Positions 55,191 to 64,000 of a stretch of DNA of 64,000 nt are shown here, one piece after another. How positions within the stretch are numbered: position 1 is the first letter of the stretch; each line of letters opens with the position of its first letter. The position numbers and the translations under genes are program-made. Location of the stretch: assembly GCA_040506275.1 (NCBI GenBank), contig JBEVXD010000005.1:124001-188000 (forward strand). Direction: 5' to 3'. The stretch comes from Thiodiazotropha sp040506275. GTDB lineage: Bacteria > Pseudomonadota > Gammaproteobacteria > Chromatiales > Chromatiaceae. The notes under the pieces were generated by a model. The model was not told the DNA's origin, made no database searches, and saw only the letters and a list, made by a program, of their open reading frames with translations.

Positions 55191-55438
55191 TTTTGCGATT
55201 CCTCCAGATTTAGGATTGCGTTGCCTTGAAAATCAGCGATGGAAATGTCTATATCCACGCGATTGTTAATAATCAGTCTCTTTGTGAATAACACTACTCA
55301 AGGTGGACAAATTATTAGCGCAGAAGACATTTATTGGAAGTCAGATCTTTTGATCAAGAGTATAAATAAATACTTATACCATGTCTGGTATGTGGTAGAT
55401 TAGCTGATAGCTGTTCAAATGGGGGAGAGGGATTAATC
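55191..55438. promoter_or_regulatory. cbbL-cbbR divergent promoter region
   Basis: A 248-bp AT-rich region between divergent genes. It contains the putative CbbR element at 55360-55379. No other operator is obvious. Confidence 0.6.
55360..55379. promoter_or_regulatory. Putative CbbR operator upstream of cbbL
   Basis: The core TATAAATAAATACTTATA recurs with three changes in the 20-bp window upstream of cbbM at 41627-41646. It lies 60-79 bases before the cbbR start and 170-189 before the cbbL start. Its dyad symmetry and T-N11-A spacing fit a LysR-type site. Confidence 0.7.
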
Positions 55439-56347
55439 ATGCATTTCACAATACGCCAGCTTCGTGTCTTCAAAACCGTTGCTGAACACCTCAACTACAC
55501 ACAAGCGGCCAGGACACTACATCTCAGTCAGCCCGCTGTCTCCATGCAGGTCAAACAGCTGGAGGAATCAGTTGAGTTGCCGCTGTTTGAACAGACCGGG
55601 AAAAAAATACAATTGACTGAGGCTGGCCGGGAGGTCTATCAATATTCCCGTACTATATTTCAGACTTTCGAAGAGATGGAAGAGGTGATCGCCTCACTTA
55701 AAGGGTTGGACACTGGACATCTGGATATCTCAGTAGCAAGTACGGTTAACTATTTTGCCCCTCGTCTTTTAGCCGCGTTCAATCGTCAGTTTCCAGGCAT
55801 AGATTTACGCCTGGATGTGACCAATCGCCAACGTTTGATGGCACAACTGCAAAGCAATGAGACAGATTTGGTGTTGATGGGCCGGCCGCCAGAGGATATC
55901 GATCTGGCGTTTGAGCCATTTATGGATAATCCACTGGTTGTAATTGCACCGCCCGGTCACCCTTTGGAGAATGAACACAAAGTACCTGCCAGCCGTTTGA
56001 GTGAAGAGGTATTTATCATGCGTGAGGCTGGATCGGGAACCCGACTCGCAATGGAGCGTTATTTCTCTGAGCAGCAGATTGAGATCAGAACCGGTATGCG
56101 GATGACCCGTAACGAAGCGATTAAGCAGGCGGTACGGGCGGGTATGGGGCTGGGTGTCGTCTCAACCCACACCATTGAGCTTGAGGTTGAGACCGGACGT
56201 CTGGTGATACTTGATATTGAGGGTTTCCCCTTAAACAGACACTGGTATCTTGTCTATCGCAAAAATAAGCGCCTGGCACCAGCTGCAAAGGCTTTTCATG
56301 ATTTCGTGATGTCTGAGGCCCAACGCATTAAAGATGAGCCAGTTTGA
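55439..56347 (+). CDS. cbbR: LysR-type regulator CbbR
   Basis: A 302-aa LysR-family regulator. The N-terminal helix-turn-helix is in LNYTQAARTLHLSQPAVSMQVKQLE (about residues 20-44, written here only to show its place). The effector-binding part has the CbbR-like opening DISVASTVNYFAPRLLAAF near residue 98. It is divergent from cbbLSQO, the usual CbbR arrangement. No second cbbR accompanies cbbM, so it may control both. Confidence 0.9.
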   Translation: MHFTIRQLRVFKTVAEHLNYTQAARTLHLSQPAVSMQVKQLEESVELPLFEQTGKKIQLTEAGREVYQYSRTIFQTFEEMEEVIASLKGLDTGHLDISVASTVNYFAPRLLAAFNRQFPGIDLRLDVTNRQRLMAQLQSNETDLVLMGRPPEDIDLAFEPFMDNPLVVIAPPGHPLENEHKVPASRLSEEVFIMREAGSGTRLAMERYFSEQQIEIRTGMRMTRNEAIKQAVRAGMGLGVVSTHTIELEVETGRLVILDIEGFPLNRHWYLVYRKNKRLAPAAKAFHDFVMSEAQRIKDEPV

Positions 56348-56611
56348 ATGCAGTAAGTCGACTGAGGGGTTATAATCTCCACTGCAGGGACTTTGAATAA
56401 TTCCTGCTGATCAGGTCAGGGTCAGTTGAGATGCTCTGGAGCTAGGTTGAGATCGGCTATTTTAGCTGCAGTATCGACGTTTACTTGTCCAGATCCCATT
56501 TTTTTAACTTTTCCGCCGATTTTAATTTCGATTAGAGGTTTCTATATCACTGGGATTGTCCGGTGAGGGCAGCCTCTTCTTCAGACAGCGCGCCATGGAG
56601 TCGTCCAAATC

Positions 56612-58522
56612 ATGTCAGATCAGGGCACAACGGATAGCATCTCAAATAACAAGGGTGACTATCCAATCCTGAATCAAATTAATTCTCCGGGCGAGTTACG
56701 TCAACTCGATCCGATCAAACTCCGACCTCTGGCTGCCGAAATGCGTAGGTTTCTGATCGACAGCGTCTCCCAGACAGGTGGACATTTGGCAGCTGGATTG
56801 GGGGTAGTGGAACTGACTATCGCCCTGCACTATGTTTTCAATACCCCCTATGATCGACTGGTCTGGGATGTGGGTCATCAGGCCTATCCACACAAGATTC
56901 TTACCGGGCGGCGTGAACGTATGGGGACATTGCGTAAGAAAGGGGGGCTTTCCGGTTTTCCCAAGCGCAGTGAAAGTGAATATGACACCTTTGGTACAGG
57001 ACACTCCAGTACCTCGATAGGCGCCGCCTTGGGCATGGCTGTTGCCTCCAAGCAGAAAGGGGAAAATCGCAAAGTCGTTGCAGTCATTGGTGATGGTGCA
57101 ATGGGCGCTGGAATGGCTTTCGAGGCCCTGAATCAGGCCGGCGCACTGGATCAGGATCTATTGGTGATCCTTAACGACAATGACATGTCGATCTCCAAGC
57201 CTGTGGGTGGATTCAGCAACCATTTGGCACGATTACTTTCCGGTAAGGTCTACACCAGTATGCGTGAAGGTGGGAAATCCGCCTTGAGTCATCTGCCCCA
57301 TCAGTTCAGCGACATAGTCGGTAAATGGGAAGAGCATATGAAGGGCATGGTGATGCCCGGCACCCTGTTCGAAGAGATGGGATTCAACTATATAGGCCCA
57401 ATTGAAGGGCACGACTTTGACACTCTGATTGCCACACTGCACAACATGAGACACATGCGCGGGCCGCGTCTGCTTCATATTGTAACCCAGAAGGGCAGAG
57501 GTTATGTGCCTGCTGAGCAGGATCCCTGTGTCTATCATGGCGTCACCCCCTTTGATCCAGCTACAGGGAAAATGGAAAAGGGGGCGGGACAGAAGACCTA
57601 CACACAGGTGTTTGGTGACTGGCTATGTCATGCTGCCGAGCAGGATGAAAGATTGGTCGCGATTACCCCGGCGATGAGTGAAGGCTCGGGCATGGTCGAG
57701 TATGCGAAGCGTTTTTCCCAACGTTACTTCGATGTCGGGATTGCGGAACAGCATGCCCTAACATTTGCTGCTGGTCTTGCCTGTGAAGGTATGAAGCCGG
57801 TGGTTGCTATCTACTCAACTTTTCTACAACGGGCTTATGATCAATTGATCCATGATGTGGCGCTACAAAACCTGGATGTCACCCTTGCAGTGGATCGAGC
57901 GGGGCAGGTGGGTGCGGATGGCGCCACTCACGCCGGTTGCTTTGATCTGAGCTACTCCCGTAGCGTACCCAACATGGTGATTATGGCCCCCGGGGATGAA
58001 AATGAGTGTGCCCGGTTACTACAGACCGGCTTTAATTATACTGGTCCAGCTTTGATCAGATATCCTCGAGGAGCAGGGCCTGGTGTAAATGTCGAGGCAG
58101 AGTCGATACCAATACCCATTGGTGAGAGTGAGATCAGAAGGCGCGGGAAGCGTATCGCACTATTGGTATTTGGAAGTCCGCTCTCAACAGCGCATCAGGT
58201 GGCGGATCAAGTAGATGCGACACTGATCAATATGCGATTCATCAAACCTCTGGATGAGAATATGGTAAGGGATCTTGCTAAAAACCACGAGACTCTAGTG
58301 ACGATCGAAGAGAATGTCGTTCAAGGTGGTGCCGGTTCTGCGGTCAACGAGTTTCTGGCCTCAGAGGGTATACAGGTCAAAGTGCTAAATCTTGGATTGC
58401 CTGATCGCTATCTGGATCATGCCAGCCACCAGCAGCAGCTTGCTGAAGCTGGCTTAGATTATGCGGGTATCCTCTCTGCAATTGAACGCGGAAGTCGTGA
58501 GAGTAAATTACAACTGGTCTGA
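56612..58522 (+). CDS. dxs: 1-deoxy-D-xylulose-5-phosphate synthase
   Basis: A 636-aa thiamine-diphosphate enzyme joining pyruvate and glyceraldehyde-3-phosphate, the first step of the MEP isoprenoid pathway. Signatures are DVGHQAYPHKILTGR near residue 85, the ThDP motif GDGAMGAGMAFEALNQAG near 163, and the transketolase-like DVGIAEQHALTFAAGLA near 373. Full length. The upstream ribosome site is weak. gloB follows after 6 bases, so they are likely cotranscribed. Confidence 0.95.
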   Translation: MSDQGTTDSISNNKGDYPILNQINSPGELRQLDPIKLRPLAAEMRRFLIDSVSQTGGHLAAGLGVVELTIALHYVFNTPYDRLVWDVGHQAYPHKILTGRRERMGTLRKKGGLSGFPKRSESEYDTFGTGHSSTSIGAALGMAVASKQKGENRKVVAVIGDGAMGAGMAFEALNQAGALDQDLLVILNDNDMSISKPVGGFSNHLARLLSGKVYTSMREGGKSALSHLPHQFSDIVGKWEEHMKGMVMPGTLFEEMGFNYIGPIEGHDFDTLIATLHNMRHMRGPRLLHIVTQKGRGYVPAEQDPCVYHGVTPFDPATGKMEKGAGQKTYTQVFGDWLCHAAEQDERLVAITPAMSEGSGMVEYAKRFSQRYFDVGIAEQHALTFAAGLACEGMKPVVAIYSTFLQRAYDQLIHDVALQNLDVTLAVDRAGQVGADGATHAGCFDLSYSRSVPNMVIMAPGDENECARLLQTGFNYTGPALIRYPRGAGPGVNVEAESIPIPIGESEIRRRGKRIALLVFGSPLSTAHQVADQVDATLINMRFIKPLDENMVRDLAKNHETLVTIEENVVQGGAGSAVNEFLASEGIQVKVLNLGLPDRYLDHASHQQQLAEAGLDYAGILSAIERGSRESKLQLV

Positions 58523-58528
58523 CCCATT

Positions 58529-59308
58529 ATGTTGCAGATAACACCAATCAAAGCCTTTGAAGACAACTATATCTGGATGCTCAGGAATCCTGGTGCTCCT
58601 CAGGCAGTGGCAGTTGATCCCGGTGATGAAACACCGGTATTGAATTGGTTGAGTGAAAATTCATTAGTACTTAGCGCTGTTTTGATTACACACCATCACT
58701 ATGATCATGTTGGTGGCGTGCCTGAGCTCAAACAAGCCTATCCTGAGCTGAAAGTTTTCGGGCCAGCAGGTGAAACCATTAAGGGGATTACTGATACCCT
58801 GAGTGAGGGTGACCGGCCGGACATTCCCGGATTAGAGGTTGATTTTCAGGTACTTGAAGTGCCTGGCCACACAGCTGGACATATTGCCTACCTTGGTGAG
58901 GGTGCGCTGTTTTGTGGTGATACATTGTTTGCTGCTGGCTGTGGTCGTGTTTTCGATGGTACAGCTGAGCAATTGGCGGATTCCCTTCAGCGGATTGCGC
59001 AACTGCCGGCACAAACCCAAATATATTGTGCCCATGAATACACTTTGGATAATCTAGGCTTTGCTCGCTGGGTGGAACCTGAGAGTCAGGCCGTCTTAAA
59101 ACGTCTGGGATCTGAACAGACTAAACGCCAAAATGGGGAACCGACCCTACCTTCCAGTCTGGAAGTAGAGTTGGAGACTAACCCTTTTTTGCGCATAAAT
59201 AAGACAAACGTGATTGCTGCTGGGGAAAAGGTATCTGGTAAATCACTTACCTCCCATTCTGAGGTTTTTAAAGCGATCCGGCAATGGAAGGATAGAGAGT
59301 ACGATTAA
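58529..59308 (+). CDS. gloB: Hydroxyacylglutathione hydrolase (glyoxalase II)
   Basis: A 259-aa metallo-beta-lactamase-fold enzyme that hydrolyses S-lactoylglutathione in methylglyoxal detoxification. The binuclear metal motif THHHYDH is near residue 53, with GHTAGHI near 114, FCGDTLFAAGCGR near 132 and CAHEYTLDNL near 171. The C-terminal glutathione-binding domain is complete. Starts 6 bases after dxs. Confidence 0.93.
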   Translation: MLQITPIKAFEDNYIWMLRNPGAPQAVAVDPGDETPVLNWLSENSLVLSAVLITHHHYDHVGGVPELKQAYPELKVFGPAGETIKGITDTLSEGDRPDIPGLEVDFQVLEVPGHTAGHIAYLGEGALFCGDTLFAAGCGRVFDGTAEQLADSLQRIAQLPAQTQIYCAHEYTLDNLGFARWVEPESQAVLKRLGSEQTKRQNGEPTLPSSLEVELETNPFLRINKTNVIAAGEKVSGKSLTSHSEVFKAIRQWKDREYD

Positions 59309-59442
59309 CGTAAGGGATTAACCGGCAGCAAGACAATAACAGCTGGCGGTGACTCTTTTATAAGTGATTTAGACGCCCAAGATGGGCTAGTTTTTGATTG
59401 GTTTATTAAGGATCAACAAACCGTGAAGACAGGGATGACGAG

Positions 59443-60855
59443 ATGACCTTTACAACGAAAACCAAGACACTTGGTGACAAGGGTCTGCCCCTTGCAACCA
59501 TCGCGCTTGTTCTGATTAATCTTCTGATTTTCATTGTGTGGCAGTTAGATGATAACGCTACGCTGTCTGAGATATTATCCGAATACGAGAGTTCCGGACT
59601 CCATGACTATGAAAAGGCACAGTATGATCTCTATGTAGACAAGTACATGATAGCTCCAAAGAGTGCAGCGTCGAATAGTGACGACATAACGCCATGGGAG
59701 CTGTTTGTTAGGACTAAGGATGATACAAGGTTTCAAGATTGGTTGTTGAGTGGCAACCCTTCTGATATTCAGGATCAAGACTATGCATTATGGAAAGAGA
59801 AGCACACACAATTAATCAATCGATTTGAAGATATTGCAACTGTTGAGTATGGGTTGGTTACAGCAAAGGTAAGTGGCATGGCCCTGTTCACTCATATGTT
59901 TCTGCATGCGGGCTTTATCCATCTGTTAAGCAATCTTTTAATTCTGGGATTGCTGGGCCTGATGATTGAGAGAGTGCTGGGTAGTGGTCTTTTTCTCGGA
60001 ATCTATCTTGTTTCGGGATTGGTTGCGGCCATTCTCGCTCTGTTTACCAACCCAGCCAGTTTTGTTCCTGTGGTGGGTGCTACTGGTGTGGTTTCTGGAA
60101 TGCTGGGTATGGCGACAGTTTTCTTCGGATATAAACAATCAGCAGCCCTTGATGATTTCGGTATTGATACCAGTCTATTGTCCATACCTTTGTTGGCGCT
60201 ACTGCCGCTCTGGATAGGCATTGAGCTTCTACAGTTTGTGCTCTATTCCGGGGGGCAAATCCAATATGTGGCTCATTTAGGCTGTTTTCTTATTACCGCA
60301 GCACTATCGCTACTGCTAAAACAGACCCAATGGGTTTCCGATAATGAGGTATATGATGAGGCTGGTGAATCATCTGACCTAGTCCCCAGATTGACATCTG
60401 CCAAGGATCTTTGTCATTCTGAAAATTACGATGAGGCTTTACGTTTACTTCGTCGACTCTACCGGGAAACATGTCGCGAGAGAGAGTTTTTATCCCTCTA
60501 TTATCAGTGCAGTCGAATATCACCTGAAAGTGTAGACTTTCATCAGGCTGCCCGTGCTATTTTCAATATGGTTGATAGAGATGACAAGTCTGTTCGTCTG
60601 ATACGAACGACCTATATCGACTATGTCAGGTTGGCCCAGCCTGGGCCGAGATTTACTGAAAAAATCCTTTTTTGTTTGGCTGAACTGTTTGTAGATCAGA
60701 AATGGTGTGATGAAGTTGATGGGATCATGTCACTCATGCATAAGAAAAGAGCTGCCTGTCTCTTTGCCAGTAACCTGCCATATAGATATGCAAAACTACT
60801 TGATGAGCAAGGGCGTACGGTTGAAGGTACCGATTATCTTAAAAGTATCGTATAA
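59443..60855 (+). CDS. Rhomboid-like membrane protein with altered active site
   Basis: A 470-aa rhomboid-family protein. After the first helix there is a long soluble insert (about residues 35-140), then the rhomboid core with FLHAGFIHLLSNLLILG near residue 152. The nucleophile loop reads GATGVVSGMLG near residue 210, with threonine where GxSG serine is expected; the partner histidine is kept in YVAHLGC near 276. The C-terminal about 170 residues are soluble and helical, perhaps TPR-like. It may be a pseudoprotease or an unusual threonine enzyme. Confidence 0.8.
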   Translation: MTFTTKTKTLGDKGLPLATIALVLINLLIFIVWQLDDNATLSEILSEYESSGLHDYEKAQYDLYVDKYMIAPKSAASNSDDITPWELFVRTKDDTRFQDWLLSGNPSDIQDQDYALWKEKHTQLINRFEDIATVEYGLVTAKVSGMALFTHMFLHAGFIHLLSNLLILGLLGLMIERVLGSGLFLGIYLVSGLVAAILALFTNPASFVPVVGATGVVSGMLGMATVFFGYKQSAALDDFGIDTSLLSIPLLALLPLWIGIELLQFVLYSGGQIQYVAHLGCFLITAALSLLLKQTQWVSDNEVYDEAGESSDLVPRLTSAKDLCHSENYDEALRLLRRLYRETCREREFLSLYYQCSRISPESVDFHQAARAIFNMVDRDDKSVRLIRTTYIDYVRLAQPGPRFTEKILFCLAELFVDQKWCDEVDGIMSLMHKKRAACLFASNLPYRYAKLLDEQGRTVEGTDYLKSIV

Positions 60856-60918
60856 CCTCCATTAACAGCGTACTCAGCTTCAACAGGGTTGTGTATGTAA
60901 GCTTTGTACCCAAGGTAA

Positions 60919-60940
60919 GGTGGGGCATGGCCCCACCCTA
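60919..60940. repeat. REP-like palindrome after the rhomboid gene
   Basis: GGTGGGGC, a short loop and GCCCCACC with trailing CTA form a hairpin related to 52151-52172. It lies between converging genes and may act as a bidirectional terminator. Confidence 0.6.
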
Positions 60941-61008
60941 CAGCTCTCAAAGGCATGCAATATGCAGCTTATGACATGTCTAAATTCATGAGTCATTGTG
61001 CTTTAAGG

Positions 61009-61968
61009 TTAGTCTTCAGGTATACATATTTTGTTACCACCAACTGCCTTAAGGGTTCGATAGAAGAGATAAGTAACTACCAGGGTAAGTACAGAGAGTA
61101 ACAACCATCCAATGATTGCAAAACCTATTTCACTGGTTGTCTCGTACATCACTAAAGATGCGATTGTGATTGCAGCCAGCGGAAAAGAGTAGGCCCACCA
61201 GGAGAGGAAAAATTGTAATCGGCTAAACCGAATTGCCATACTCGCCAACAGTAGTGTCAGAAATAGACCGCTGTAGTATAAGATATGAGCGAAGTTGTCT
61301 ACACCCCCATTCAATTTCACATACGAGATAAACCCTACTGCAGGTGGTGCGATAAGAATAAAGAAGGTAGGCATCAGTTTATCTGGTAGCGGATTATGGA
61401 ACAGCACGCGGTAAATAATGATAGTGAAAAGCACCATCCAGAAAACAATACCTATGCTGAAAAAGAACCATGAAATTTCATAATGCCCATGAGCTGTTCC
61501 TGCAACAGGCACCAATACATTGCCAACTACTGGAATGAACCAAGCGGGATTGATGTGGTGGATCTCAAACTTGTCATGATGAATCCAGATGTTCATAACA
61601 TACAGGGTAAAACCAAGATGAAGTGCACTGCCAATAGACCAAAGCAGATAGGAGATTGACGGTTGTGTTTGAAGTAGCGTAATCGATATCAGTATTAGGC
61701 TTATCGAAACAGCTGGAAAAAAGTTGAGTTTGACCGGATGGTTCAGTTCTTTAACCACTTGGCTGGGGTGACGCATCAATTTCATGCCGTAGAGCACAAC
61801 TAGAATTATAAATACAAGCACGGTAAATGGAATCAGCGCCATTTCAATCCTGAACGGAAGTTGAAAACCAGCTTGAGCCTTTTCCCAGGCAATGCATAAA
61901 CCGGCCAATCCCATGACCATGGCGAAAAAAGAGATTGGGAAATGAGCCAGACGAGTGTCTTCTTTCAT
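61009..61968 (-). CDS. SLAC1/TDT-family anion channel or transporter
   Basis: A 319-aa protein with ten hydrophobic helices, opening with FPISFFAMVMGLAGL, the start typical of the TehA/SLAC1 (tellurite-resistance/dicarboxylate transporter) family. NPAWFIPVVGNVLVPVAG near residue 139 is another signature. Family members move anions such as chloride, nitrate, malate or sulfite; the substrate here is unknown. It is monocistronic on the minus strand, downstream of phosphoribulokinase. Confidence 0.8.
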   Translation of the reverse strand: MKEDTRLAHFPISFFAMVMGLAGLCIAWEKAQAGFQLPFRIEMALIPFTVLVFIILVVLYGMKLMRHPSQVVKELNHPVKLNFFPAVSISLILISITLLQTQPSISYLLWSIGSALHLGFTLYVMNIWIHHDKFEIHHINPAWFIPVVGNVLVPVAGTAHGHYEISWFFFSIGIVFWMVLFTIIIYRVLFHNPLPDKLMPTFFILIAPPAVGFISYVKLNGGVDNFAHILYYSGLFLTLLLASMAIRFSRLQFFLSWWAYSFPLAAITIASLVMYETTSEIGFAIIGWLLLSVLTLVVTYLFYRTLKAVGGNKICIPED

Positions 61969-62128
61969 ATTGATTTATCCGCACAATAGCCAGTTTAAAT
62001 GTTGACAGAAATGGTATGTTAAAGCGCCGGGGTGGACATTGAAAAATCTCAAAGGCCCCAATATGTGTGCGGGATAGGGAGGAGCGGGTAATCCCGACTG
62101 TAAAACTATCTTGATAAGTAACCTGGGT

Positions 62129-62168
62129 AAAAAAAGCCGCAGGGCCTGAAGGCTCGGCGGCTTTTTTA
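62129..62168 (-). terminator. Phosphoribulokinase terminator
   Basis: On the minus strand GCCGC and GCGGC bracket an inner GCC/GGC stem, flanked by A-run and T-run (AAAAAAGCCGC ... GCGGCTTTTTT). It begins about 20 bases after the stop codon: a typical rho-independent terminator. Confidence 0.85.
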
Positions 62169-62188
62169 TCTCTTACCTGGTTAAGGAA

Positions 62189-63061
62189 TCAGACGTTACG
62201 TGCGTCCATCATGCGTTCGATGATGGGTTGCAGAATGATCTCCATTGCGAAGCCCATCTTGCCGCCAGGTACGACAATTGAGTTACGCCGAGACATAAAT
62301 GAGCCATCGATCATCGACAATAGATAGGGGAAGTCCATATCAAATTTCTTAGTGTCACTGAAACGAATGACCACAAAGCTCTCATCAGGCGTAGGAATGT
62401 CACGGGCGATAAAAGGGTTTGAGGTATCCACTGTTGGAACCCGCTGGAAGTTGATATCAGTCCGGGAAAACTGTGGTGTGATATGGTTGATATAGTCGGG
62501 CATGCGACGCATGATGGTGTCGACGATTGCCTCTTCGCTGTAGCCTCGTTCCGCATTGTCACGGAAAATTTTCTGGATCCACTCCAGATTGACGATTGGA
62601 ACCACACCAACACCCAGATCGACATTCTTGGCGACATCCACATCACCATCTATAACCATTCCGTGCAGGCCTTCATAGAACAGCAGGTCTGTACCTTCCT
62701 GGATCTTCTCCCAAGGGGTGAATTCCCCTGGTTTCTGGTCACAACCCAGACGAGAGTTGTGTTCAGCAGCTTCTTCTGGGCTGTGCAGGTAGTAGCGTTT
62801 GTCACCACTGCCTGTCTCTCCGTAGGTCTTGAAGAGGCTTGCAATCTTATCGAAATGGTTGGCGTTGGGACCGAAATGGCTAAGGCCTTCAGCCATTTTC
62901 TCGCGCATCTCAACCCGGGTGAAGCGATGGAAACTGTCGCCTTCGACAACTGCGGGTTTAATGCCATCACGATAGAAAATGTGCTCGAAAGCTCGCTTGA
63001 CAGTCGTGGTGCCGGCGCCTGATGAGCCAGTTACGGCCACCACTGGATGCTTCTTTGACAT
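62189..63061 (-). CDS. prkB: Phosphoribulokinase
   Basis: A 290-aa proteobacterial-type phosphoribulokinase, which makes the RuBisCO substrate ribulose-1,5-bisphosphate from ribulose-5-phosphate and ATP. Walker A is GSSGAGTTT near residue 12; VEGDSFHRFTR near residue 40 and YEGLHGMV near 129 are family motifs. Monocistronic with its own terminator. No CbbR-like element is seen upstream; a palindromic repeat lies in that region instead. Confidence 0.94.
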   Translation of the reverse strand: MSKKHPVVAVTGSSGAGTTTVKRAFEHIFYRDGIKPAVVEGDSFHRFTRVEMREKMAEGLSHFGPNANHFDKIASLFKTYGETGSGDKRYYLHSPEEAAEHNSRLGCDQKPGEFTPWEKIQEGTDLLFYEGLHGMVIDGDVDVAKNVDLGVGVVPIVNLEWIQKIFRDNAERGYSEEAIVDTIMRRMPDYINHITPQFSRTDINFQRVPTVDTSNPFIARDIPTPDESFVVIRFSDTKKFDMDFPYLLSMIDGSFMSRRNSIVVPGGKMGFAMEIILQPIIERMMDARNV

Positions 63062-63196
63062 GTGCTTCTCCCTAATCTAATCATTGTAATGGTTATGTCC
63101 GGCGCCCTCGATGGGGGCTGTTTTTTTGTCTCCGGACCAGGTTTTGAGAAAAAAATGGTTGCCAACTATAACACGGCATTTCTCCATTTCCAGCGT

Positions 63197-63447
63197 ATTA
63201 GGGCCTGTTAACACTAATCCAATATGCCCTGCTGTGCCTGAAAAAGCGCCAATCAAGGCGCGAGGAGCGTAGTATGGTTGTTCCAAATGAGTGACGAGCA
63301 ACGCCGAGTGGCGCTTTTTCTGGCGCAACCCGAAGGGCTGGGTCTGTTTTTGCGCCCAGCGGCGTTATCATTCGCTCATGTAGCCGAGCTACACCACGCT
63401 CATTCTGCCTTGCTGGAGACAAAAACAGTCCCTGCAGGGCATATTGG
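63197..63447. repeat. MITE-like repeat with terminal inverted repeats
   Basis: A non-coding element of about 250 bp. CCAATATGCCCTGC at 63219-63232 pairs with GCAGGGCATATTGG at 63434-63447; inside, GAAAAAGCGCC pairs with GGCGCTTTTTC and GCTGGG with CCCAGC. The left end TTAGGGCCTGTTAACACTAA recurs at 6286 and in part at 23381. Frames reading through it have no protein signature. Confidence 0.7.
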
Positions 63448-63566
63448 CTAGGGTATAGGCTCAACTTATGCAATTGGCCCTTTTCAGATATTATTTAGGT
63501 TTTTCAATATGGATAGTGTAGATGTTGCGATGCAATATCAGACGCCCTCCGGTATGAATAAAAGCG
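63448..63566. other. Spacer between repeat and antiporter gene
   Basis: AT-rich spacer; I see no gene and no strong terminator for the NhaD gene that ends at 63567. Confidence 0.35.
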
Positions 63567-64000
63567 TTAAAAAAGTGTGCTGTTGAGCCAAAGATGGACC
63601 TGGATGCTGACGAAAAAGCCCAGCATGATCGCAGGGGTCCAACGCAGGTGAGAGAAGAAGGTGTATTTGCCATTAGCCTGTCCCATCAGTGCAACACCCG
63701 CTGCGGAACCGATAGAGAGCAGGCTGCCGCCAATGCCGGCGGTGAGGGTTATCAGCAACCATTGGCCGATGGACATCTCCGGGGCCATGCTCAATACCAC
63801 CGACATGGTGGGTATGTTCTCCAACACAGCCGATGCCATGCCGATCGTAACATTGGCAGCTGTCGCGCCAAGCTGCATATAGAGCACCTCGGAGGCTATT
63901 GTTAGATAGCCCAAATAGCCGAGGCCGCTGACACAGAGAATGACACCACCCAGAAAGAGTAGGGTGTCCCACTCAGAGCGGGCCACCCGCAGGAAGACGT
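63567..64000 (-). CDS. NhaD-type Na+/H+ antiporter, 3' part
   Basis: The C-terminal about 144 residues of a membrane transporter that continues beyond the right edge. The frame stays open to the last base. RSEWDTLLFLGGV, SAVLENIPTMSVVL (the NIP segment) and GIGGSLLSIGSAAGVALMG match the C-terminal half of NhaD/ArsB-like sodium:proton antiporters. The start codon is outside the window; the GTG at 63986 is internal. Confidence 0.82.
   Translation of the reverse strand, partial: VFLRVARSEWDTLLFLGGVILCVSGLGYLGYLTIASEVLYMQLGATAANVTIGMASAVLENIPTMSVVLSMAPEMSIGQWLLITLTAGIGGSLLSIGSAAGVALMGQANGKYTFFSHLRWTPAIMLGFFVSIQVHLWLNSTLF

Noticed and set aside
63077..63473. Two minus-strand frames (83 and 91 codons) upstream of phosphoribulokinase
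   Set aside because: They lie in the palindromic element and shift frame relative to each other; coding is not plausible.

Overview
This window looks like chromosomal DNA of a gammaproteobacterial chemolithoautotroph of the sulfur-oxidizing kind (Sedimenticola/Thiodiazotropha-like; this placement is inference). The support is a surE-pcm-nlpD-rpoS block, a complete cbb3 oxidase locus, a form IAq RuBisCO operon (cbbLSQO with cbbR), a separate form II RuBisCO (cbbM), and phosphoribulokinase, all within 64 kb. No rRNA, tRNA, CRISPR array or intact insertion sequence was found.

Layout. 0.7-7 kb: a BepA-like M48 protease, a secreted Tll0287-type haem protein, a three-gene unit (unknown protein, MoxR AAA+ ATPase, VWA/DUF2201 protein) and an Smr-domain protein. 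7-12.3 kb: a MITE-like element, then surE, pcm, a YqaA-type membrane protein, nlpD, rpoS and an FNR/ANR-type regulator. 12.7-21.5 kb: ccoNOQP, a 40-aa membrane protein, ccoG, ccoH, ccoI and ccoS, with an FNR-like box upstream. 21.5-29 kb: several small unknowns, then alaC-like aminotransferase, hom, thrC and a phosphoglycerate-mutase-like gene. 29-37.7 kb: an AT-rich, compact exosortase A/EpsI operon with polysaccharide deacetylase, LMW phosphatase, SGNH and MBOAT acyl-transfer genes and two alpha/beta-hydrolase-like proteins lacking the usual serine, followed by a secreted LamG-like protein. 37.7-40.1 kb: a repeat cluster, a glycosyltransferase and a long palindrome. 40.1-55.2 kb: the carbon-fixation region, cbbM and cbbLSQO on the minus strand, with a PhnD-like binding protein plus GGDEF-EAL protein, an acyltransferase and a globin-coupled diguanylate cyclase between them. 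55.4-64 kb: cbbR, dxs, gloB, a rhomboid-like protein with an altered active site, a SLAC1/TDT channel-like protein, phosphoribulokinase, a second mobile-like repeat and the 3' part of an NhaD-type antiporter.

How it fits together. Oxygen is a theme: an FNR-type regulator beside a high-affinity oxidase, a globin-coupled sensor, two RuBisCOs usually associated with different O2/CO2 regimes, and a perfect FNR box in front of a 44-aa membrane protein. A nearly identical 20-bp palindromic element lies upstream of both cbbM and cbbL, suggesting that the single cbbR here controls both. The least explained items are the orphan exosortase operon, the FNR-box small protein, the second MoxR/VWA module and several families of large palindromic repeats.
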